A stretch of 64,000 nt of DNA, from contig NZ_LYBM01000018.1 of the NCBI RefSeq assembly GCF_001707825.1, positions 1 to 64,000 on the forward strand, given 5' to 3'. The notes beneath the pieces were generated by a model. It did no database searches, had not been told where the DNA came from, and saw only the letters and a program-made list of their open reading frames with translations. A program made the translations under genes and the position numbers. This document shows positions 58,950 through 64,000 of the stretch, piece by piece. Numbering within the stretch: the stretch's first letter is position 1; every line of letters starts with the position of its first letter. Origin of the DNA: Veronia pacifica (GTDB taxonomy: Bacteria > Pseudomonadota > Gammaproteobacteria > Enterobacterales > Vibrionaceae).

Positions 58950-58974
58950 AAAAGGGAAGCCTGAGCTTCCCTTT
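58950..58974 (-). terminator. Terminator of metK
   Basis: On the minus strand AAAGGGAAGC / GCTTCCCTTT hairpin then TTGTTTTC, 18 bases after metK. Confidence 0.85.
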
Positions 58975-58992
58975 ATCCACAAATTAGACTGA

Positions 58993-60147
58993 TTATCCAA
59001 TCTGGGCGAAATCACGCAGGGCAGCAACCTTGTCGGTTTTTTCCCATGGGAATTCTTCACGGCCAAAGTGACCATACGCTGCTGTCTTTTTGTAAATAGG
59101 CTGAAGAAGATCAAGCATCTCTTGCAGACCATATGGACGTAGGTCAAAGTGCTGTCGAACCGCTTCAACAATTACTTCCTGTGAAACTTTCTCAGTACCG
59201 AAGGTTTCCACCATGATTGATGTTGGATCAGCAACACCGATTGCGTAAGAAAGCTGAATTTCACAACGGTCAGCCAGACCTGCCGCAACAATATTCTTCG
59301 CTACATAACGCGCGGCATATGCTGCTGAACGGTCAACTTTAGATGGATCTTTACCAGAGAATGCACCGCCACCGTGACGTGCGGCACCGCCGTATGTGTC
59401 AACGATGATCTTACGGCCAGTCAAGCCACAGTCACCCATAGGACCACCGATAACAAAACGACCGGTTGGGTTAATGAAGAAATTGGTCTCGCTGTTCAGC
59501 CACTCAGTTGGTAGCACAGGCTTAATGATCTCTTCCATCACAGCTTCACGTAAATCAGCGGTAGTCACGCTATCGCAGTGTTGTGTAGAGAGCACAACGG
59601 CATCAATACCGACAATTTTGCCTTGGTCGTATTGGAAAGTAACCTGAGATTTAGCATCTGGGCGCAGCCATGGCAGCGTACCGTTTTTACGGACTTCTGC
59701 CTGACGTTGTACCAGACGATGAGAATAAGTAATAGGTGCTGGCATGAACACCTCAGTCTCATTGGTCGCATAACCAAACATGATGCCCTGATCGCCCGCA
59801 CCCTGCTCTTTAGGGTCGGCCTTATCAACGCCTTGGTTGATATCAGGAGACTGTTTGCCGATGGTGTTCAGTATGGCGCAAGAATCTGCGTCAAAACCCA
59901 TGTCTGAGTGTACATAGCCGATTTCTCGTACTGTTTCACGAGTCAGTTCTTCGATATCCACCCATGCAGATGTGGTGATCTCACCGCCGACCATGACCAT
60001 ACCTGTTTTCACATAAGTCTCGCAGGCAACACGTGCTTTTGGATCCTGTTTTAGAATAGCGTCAAGAACGGCATCAGAAATTTGGTCTGCGATCTTGTCA
60101 GGATGTCCTTCTGATACAGACTCAGAGGTGAAGAGGTGTTTAGTCAT
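58993..60147 (-). CDS. metK: S-adenosylmethionine synthase
   Basis: Makes SAM from ATP and methionine; 384 residues, as in E. coli. [58 protein letters not shown] and [19 protein letters not shown] are intact. Upstream lie a sigma-70 promoter and tandem MetJ boxes, so SAM-dependent repression by MetJ is expected. The downstream neighbour is sprT. SAM made here also feeds CheR, TrmB and RsmE in this window, but that is general metabolism. Confidence 0.98.
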   Translation of the reverse strand: MTKHLFTSESVSEGHPDKIADQISDAVLDAILKQDPKARVACETYVKTGMVMVGGEITTSAWVDIEELTRETVREIGYVHSDMGFDADSCAILNTIGKQSPDINQGVDKADPKEQGAGDQGIMFGYATNETEVFMPAPITYSHRLVQRQAEVRKNGTLPWLRPDAKSQVTFQYDQGKIVGIDAVVLSTQHCDSVTTADLREAVMEEIIKPVLPTEWLNSETNFFINPTGRFVIGGPMGDCGLTGRKIIVDTYGGAARHGGGAFSGKDPSKVDRSAAYAARYVAKNIVAAGLADRCEIQLSYAIGVADPTSIMVETFGTEKVSQEVIVEAVRQHFDLRPYGLQEMLDLLQPIYKKTAAYGHFGREEFPWEKTDKVAALRDFAQIG

Positions 60148-60204
60148 ATCTCAGGGCCTCAATAAAAAATTCGTTTCACTACTGATATATACGTTTAAAT
60201 GTTC

Positions 60205-60228
60205 AGATGGATTACCATCTAGACGTCT
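60205..60228 (-). promoter_or_regulatory. MetJ operator (tandem met boxes) of metK
   Basis: The perfect met box AGACGTCT at 60221-60228, flanked in register by the 8-mers AGATGGAT and TACCATCT. MetJ binds tandem 8-base boxes as dimers. They sit right at the start of transcription. Confidence 0.8.
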
Positions 60229-60256
60229 ATTCTACTGAGTATGGGTGCTAAATCAA
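60229..60256 (-). promoter_or_regulatory. Sigma-70 promoter of metK
   Basis: TTGATT, 16-base spacer, TAGAAT on the minus strand, with the MetJ boxes beginning directly after the -10. Confidence 0.7.
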
Positions 60257-60514
60257 CCACTGAAAAGCGAGATTGCTAGAGAATTGGTATAAAAGTGTAA
60301 CTTAAAATTTACAATACATTACGTAGTCTGTTGAACAAGATGAGACGAAAACGCACATGATATCCATGTGTTCGGTCCTCACTGCGCGCTATTTTCATGT
60401 TACATATCGCAGAGAAGATTATTGACGAACTCGACAAGCACGATTTAAGGGGGCCGCTGTGAGTAAAAATCGTCAGAAAAAGAGTGTTGAATTGCACAGG
60501 TATTCATTCTGAGA
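60257..60514. other. Spacer between metK and lipoprotein gene, no clear gene
   Basis: Only two tiny coupled plus-strand frames: 60397-60462 (21 residues) and 60459-60512 (17 residues, with AAGGGGG before its GTG). No family recognised; they may be remnants or chance. Confidence 0.4.
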
Positions 60515-60540
60515 GGAAAAAAGGTGGCCTAGGCCACCTT
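60515..60540 (-). terminator. Terminator of the lipoprotein gene
   Basis: Perfect palindrome AAGGTGGCCTAGGCCACCTT (60521-60540) followed on the minus strand by TTTTT. Confidence 0.85.
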
Positions 60541-60566
60541 GTCATTTGCTATTTAGAACTGATAAG

Positions 60567-63023
60567 TCAGTATTGATAAAAGGAGAGCCCCGGTGCTTGA
60601 GCATTGTCATCGATACGTGGCAATTGGTTCCACTTGTCGAAGTCCAGTTCGTCAATGACTTCGCCTTCGTTGCGGATGTCATCGATGATGACTTCATTGG
60701 AGCGATAACTATCATGCTTTACAGAGTAAACCAGTGTGAGGTTACGAACTCCCAGTTCAGCGTTTGACACACCGGTGTAAGTTTTTTTACTGCCATAAGT
60801 ATCTTCCACTGTCAGATTCAATGAATATTGTTTGCCATCCCGTGCAAGTTTTATTGTCATCTTACTAACACCTTGGGCATCAAACTTTTCATTATCTGCC
60901 TGACTATCTTTATGATAGATGGAAGTCTCATCAGCCTCTTTATAAAAACCCAAAAATGGGGAATAAAAATTGGTTGCGCTGACATCCAAGTCGAATCGAG
61001 GTGCTGTAGATGATAGCAGAGAGAAAGTTTTCGTTTCTCCATCTGTCAAAGTGCCGTCGAACAGATGAATGGTTAATTTGCCATCAAAGGCTTTGACAGC
61101 GTTTCCTGTTGTCAAAGTGCTCTCGTCATGATCTGCATTCACCAACATTGGGCCTTGCTCTGGTCGGGTTTGCCAGTTAAAGGTTCTATCTTTATCGTCT
61201 GGTTGACCGGAAACAAGTTTAAAGCCGTCGCTGTCCTGTGCGTTACCATCGATGAACAATCTGTAATGGCTGGCGAAATCTAAACCTTGTAACTCTCCAT
61301 TGTTATCTTGATTTAAGGCTGGGTAGATAACGTGAGCCATTCGGTTTAACCAAACCAACATAGGTTTTAGTTGTTCCCCGGTATCGGTGTTGGTGACGGA
61401 AATGTGATTTTCAACACTTTGTGGATCCATCCATTTATTGAATTCAATCGTGCTGCTGGAGAAATTACTGACAGGAGTGCTCACCTTAACCACTTTAGGG
61501 TTACCACCAGAATTTACTGGACGTTGGGGACGAATAATTTCCATATCGGCAATTGATATAGCATCATTTGATACTGATGCGGTGGTATTGATATCCAGAA
61601 AATCTGATTCAGGCTTGCCTTGGCTCAATGCGTTGACATCGATTGTACCGCTTACCATAGTAGAGTCAGCCTGATTAAACGCAGTGAAATAGAGGGTATC
61701 TCCTTTATATTTCCAGTTTTCAATGCTTAGGCGGTACTTCGTTGGCTCGCCACCAAAGAGAGCGATAGTTTCTTTATTGGTAAGATTGGCGACATTAATA
61801 GTGTCATAATTACCGTAGTTATTGTGATTACCTGTAGCTACATAGAACGCCCTTCCTTTGGCAATTTGTAGTGGCGTGGACCAGCGCCATGAAGAACTCA
61901 GATCTGGAGTTCTGACAACAGGAAGATCGGACTGTGGGAGGATGCTGTAAAGACCGCTATTCTCGGGGGAAATTGGGTCTAGCTTTAAGCTATACAGGTG
62001 ACCATTATCGCCCATGATTAGACTACTAGCATTGTAACCAACGGTGATCTTAGTACGGTCTATACCGCCAGCAGCTTCCTTGCTTGGTTTAGCAAAGCTT
62101 AAAGAATTGGAATCTTGATAAATAACTGTATTACTGTCATCGACCGAGTAGGTGTTCAACCACGTATTTGAATCTAACAAAGGAATCGTACTGTTTTTAG
62201 TTGAATCAGGCAGCATATTCAGGCCGCTGTTATCTCGGTAAACTAGAGTGTTACTTTTGGTGACAATAAAACTTTGTATTGACTTACTGTCAACAGAAAG
62301 CTGCCGTATTTGGCCTGTTTTGCTGTCAACTCGGGTGATCACACCTTGAGTGCTGCTTCCGTTGATATCGTCTAGATCCTGAATCGACTTATACCCGTCT
62401 TCATCGACAACTTTAAATTTTTTACCGATGAAATAGACATTACCATCACCATCTATCTGTATTGGTTTGAAGCGACCATCATTGATTTCTTCGTTCCAGT
62501 TATACGGCTTTTCGGCAAAATATCCTTCAGCAAGGCAGCTGTGTGAATTATTCGCCGTGTTGACTTTAAAAATTGCACACTCTGTTGCGGCTATCAGGTC
62601 ATTGCTTTCCCATAATGAGTCGTGTTCAACGGCAATGTAAATATATTTGCCATCTGGGCTGACCACGCTGTAGCTAAATTTACCCTTAAGGTTGTTAGCG
62701 AGAACAGGTGACAATTGCCCCTTCTCGTCCATCGCAAAGAGGTTGCTGCTATTTGAGCTGTTATACCCGGCATAGCCTGTGTTTTCTGCAGACTGCAGGG
62801 CGATAGCAGGTGCGTCTGGGTTTCCTTCCTTTAACGGATTTGCGTACGTTTGAGCATTCTTTGTGGTGGTAACTACGGCAATGGCGTTGCTGAGGTTAAA
62901 TTTAACATCAGTAGGTGAAACGGCATTGTTAACTGATGAAGAGCTGTCGTCACCGCCGCATGCAGAGAGAAGTGTCGCTAACGACACTGCCAAAAGTGAC
63001 TGTTTTAAATGATTATTTTGCAT
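60567..63023 (-). CDS. Large orphan lipoprotein with propeller-like and Ig-like (Big_5-type) regions
   Basis: 818-residue predicted lipoprotein: signal peptide with lipobox LLSAC (Cys22) followed by GGDDSSSS, a typical Vibrionaceae lipoprotein start. Residues about 80-480 show repeated YIYIAVE / VYFIGKK / LYSLKLD / FYVATGN patterns suggestive of a beta propeller. About 500-620 resembles an SbsA/Big_5 Ig-like domain (IEFNKWMDPQSVENHISVT...HYRLFIDGNAQDSDG). The C-terminal part (640-818) is a further beta-rich region. No catalytic motif recognised. It is monocistronic with its own terminator, between metK and epd. Probably faces the periplasm or cell surface. Function unknown. Confidence 0.82.
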   Translation of the reverse strand: MQNNHLKQSLLAVSLATLLSACGGDDSSSSVNNAVSPTDVKFNLSNAIAVVTTTKNAQTYANPLKEGNPDAPAIALQSAENTGYAGYNSSNSSNLFAMDEKGQLSPVLANNLKGKFSYSVVSPDGKYIYIAVEHDSLWESNDLIAATECAIFKVNTANNSHSCLAEGYFAEKPYNWNEEINDGRFKPIQIDGDGNVYFIGKKFKVVDEDGYKSIQDLDDINGSSTQGVITRVDSKTGQIRQLSVDSKSIQSFIVTKSNTLVYRDNSGLNMLPDSTKNSTIPLLDSNTWLNTYSVDDSNTVIYQDSNSLSFAKPSKEAAGGIDRTKITVGYNASSLIMGDNGHLYSLKLDPISPENSGLYSILPQSDLPVVRTPDLSSSWRWSTPLQIAKGRAFYVATGNHNNYGNYDTINVANLTNKETIALFGGEPTKYRLSIENWKYKGDTLYFTAFNQADSTMVSGTIDVNALSQGKPESDFLDINTTASVSNDAISIADMEIIRPQRPVNSGGNPKVVKVSTPVSNFSSSTIEFNKWMDPQSVENHISVTNTDTGEQLKPMLVWLNRMAHVIYPALNQDNNGELQGLDFASHYRLFIDGNAQDSDGFKLVSGQPDDKDRTFNWQTRPEQGPMLVNADHDESTLTTGNAVKAFDGKLTIHLFDGTLTDGETKTFSLLSSTAPRFDLDVSATNFYSPFLGFYKEADETSIYHKDSQADNEKFDAQGVSKMTIKLARDGKQYSLNLTVEDTYGSKKTYTGVSNAELGVRNLTLVYSVKHDSYRSNEVIIDDIRNEGEVIDELDFDKWNQLPRIDDNAQAPGLSFYQY

Positions 63024-63391
63024 AATTTAACGCGAACGTTTCCTAAAGTTTTTCATGTGAAGTTGGGTTTTTGCCCTAATCGACAGGTTTCCTAAATCCT
63101 CCCTTTTTAGCTGAGAGTTGTGTTTAGGTAATCCCAAAAGAAAATACGGAGTGTTTCCTTATGAAGCGTCGAATTATGAGTTAATGACAGTGACTAAGAC
63201 TGTCTCATCATAATTATATAGTTATCTATTTTGATATTCCCCGGTTGGTTGGTTGGATATTGTGCAATCAGCGGTTATCATCAACTAACTCACTGAAGTG
63301 CTGGGAGTGGCGTCACATTCTTAGTGCGCCTTTTCCATTCATGAGATAAACTAGCCGTCGCTTTTCATAACTATGTTGTGTGTATAGGGAA
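63024..63391. other. Intergenic region between lipoprotein gene and epd
   Basis: Divergent promoter region. A 10-base repeat GTTTCCTAAA occurs at 63038-63047 and 63087-63096, and a GGTTGGTTGGTTGG run at 63243-63256. No gene or clear promoter identified with confidence. Confidence 0.5.
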
Positions 63392-64000
63392 ATGGCATTA
63401 CGCATTGCAATTAACGGATTTGGCCGAATAGGTCGAAGCGTGCTCCGTGCATTGTACGAGAGCGAAAAAAAGGATCAGATTCAGGTTATCGCGATTAATG
63501 AGTTGGCGGAGCCTGAAGGCATGGCACACTTATTAAAGTACGACTCCTGCCATGGCCGATTTAAAGAAGAGGTCAGTTTTAGTCAGGAGCACCTCAATAT
63601 CGGTGGCGATAAGGTGCGCATTTTGCACCAGCCGGATATCCATTTATTGCCATGGGCGGATCTGGATATTGATATCGTGCTGGAGTGCACAGGGGTATTT
63701 GGAGAACGAGAACATGGTCAGGCACATATTGATGCCGGCGCAAAAAAAGTTCTTTTCTCGCACCCGGGTGGCCATCACCTCGATAACACTGTCATCTTTG
63801 GTGTTAACCACGACTCCCTGAAACCTGAACATACCATAGTGTCTAACGGCTCATGCACCACCAACTGCATTGTGCCCGTTATTAAAGTGCTGGATGAGAA
63901 ATTTGGCATTCAATCAGGCACCATCACCACGATCCACTCTTCCATGAATGATCAGCAAGTGATTGATGCTTATCATACTGATCTCAGACGAACCCGGGCG
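63392..64000 (+). CDS. epd: D-erythrose-4-phosphate dehydrogenase, cut by window edge
   Basis: GAPDH-family enzyme that oxidises erythrose-4-phosphate for pyridoxal phosphate synthesis. 203 residues are visible from ATG 63392 ([24 protein letters not shown]). The NAD-binding start, [16 protein letters not shown], the catalytic cysteine in SNGSCTTNC and [19 protein letters not shown] match Epd rather than GapA: the E. coli Epd block [14 protein letters not shown] is diagnostic. In related genomes it precedes pgk and fba, which would lie beyond the window. Confidence 0.95.
   Translation, partial: MALRIAINGFGRIGRSVLRALYESEKKDQIQVIAINELAEPEGMAHLLKYDSCHGRFKEEVSFSQEHLNIGGDKVRILHQPDIHLLPWADLDIDIVLECTGVFGEREHGQAHIDAGAKKVLFSHPGGHHLDNTVIFGVNHDSLKPEHTIVSNGSCTTNCIVPVIKVLDEKFGIQSGTITTIHSSMNDQQVIDAYHTDLRRTRA

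Noticed and set aside
60309-60497. Minus-strand frame of 62 residues between metK and the lipoprotein gene
   Set aside because: No ribosome binding site, no family, composition not gene-like.

Overview
The window reads as a stretch of the main chromosome of a marine gammaproteobacterium of the family Vibrionaceae. The evidence is a LuxR/HapR-type TetR regulator next to hpt, a three-gene fbpABC ferric iron transporter, an acnB-yacL pair, pilT-pilU next to yggS-proC-yggT-yggU, and tRNA genes close to mltC. Base composition is near-even (estimated by eye). The protein matches are at the level of the Photobacterium / Grimontia / Enterovibrio / Vibrio group; the species cannot be resolved by reading. 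All family assignments come from recognising sequences, not from a search.

Layout. (1) 1-7.6 kb: a truncated membrane chemoreceptor, a divergent patatin-barrel protein, acnB and yacL. (2) 7.6-13.4 kb: a nitrogen unit (glnK-amtB with NtrC-like sites and a sigma-54-type promoter) and the iron(III) transporter fbpABC. (3) 13.4-28.8 kb: the quorum-sensing master regulator hapR/luxR, hpt, carbonic anhydrase, the yadGH exporter, then a minus-strand block panC-panB-folK-pcnB-gluQ-dksA-sfsA-thpR, and hrpB-mrcB on the plus strand. panC carries a one-base frameshift, and pcnB appears to start at an AUC codon. (4) 28.8-39.8 kb: a complete chemosensory operon (STAS, cheY, cheA, two cheW, a soluble three-PAS receptor, cheR, cheD, cheB), bracketed by two identical tRNA-Phe genes and followed by a small tRNA array (Asn, Asn, Phe, Thr, Phe). 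(5) 39.8-60.2 kb: the conserved housekeeping block mltC-yggX-mutY / trmB-glsB-yggN / hemW-rdgB-yggU-yggT-proC-yggS / pilT-pilU / ruvX-yqgE-gshB-rsmE-endA-sprT-metK, much like the mltC-to-metK region of E. coli. (6) 60.5-64 kb: a large orphan lipoprotein and the start of epd.

How the parts work together. Most genes are core metabolism and maintenance: TCA cycle, ammonium and iron uptake, pantothenate and folate precursors, RNA polyadenylation, peptidoglycan synthesis and turnover, DNA repair, SAM and glutathione synthesis. The accessory part is the chemosensory operon at 29.2-38.4 kb. Its receptor ends in a CheR-docking pentapeptide (EWEEF) after a lysine/arginine/serine-rich tail built from 42-bp repeats. 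A sigma-S-like -10 element sits in front of the operon. In V. cholerae a comparable third chemotaxis cluster is known to be under RpoS and quorum-sensing control, and the quorum regulator itself is encoded 15 kb away in this window.

I did not find CRISPR arrays, insertion sequences, integrases, phage genes or rRNA. Nothing here is clearly a new defence or mobile system. The best leads are the frameshifted panC, the non-AUG pcnB start, the repeat-tailed receptor, the transglutaminase-like protein lacking its cysteine, and the tRNA-flanked position of the chemosensory operon.
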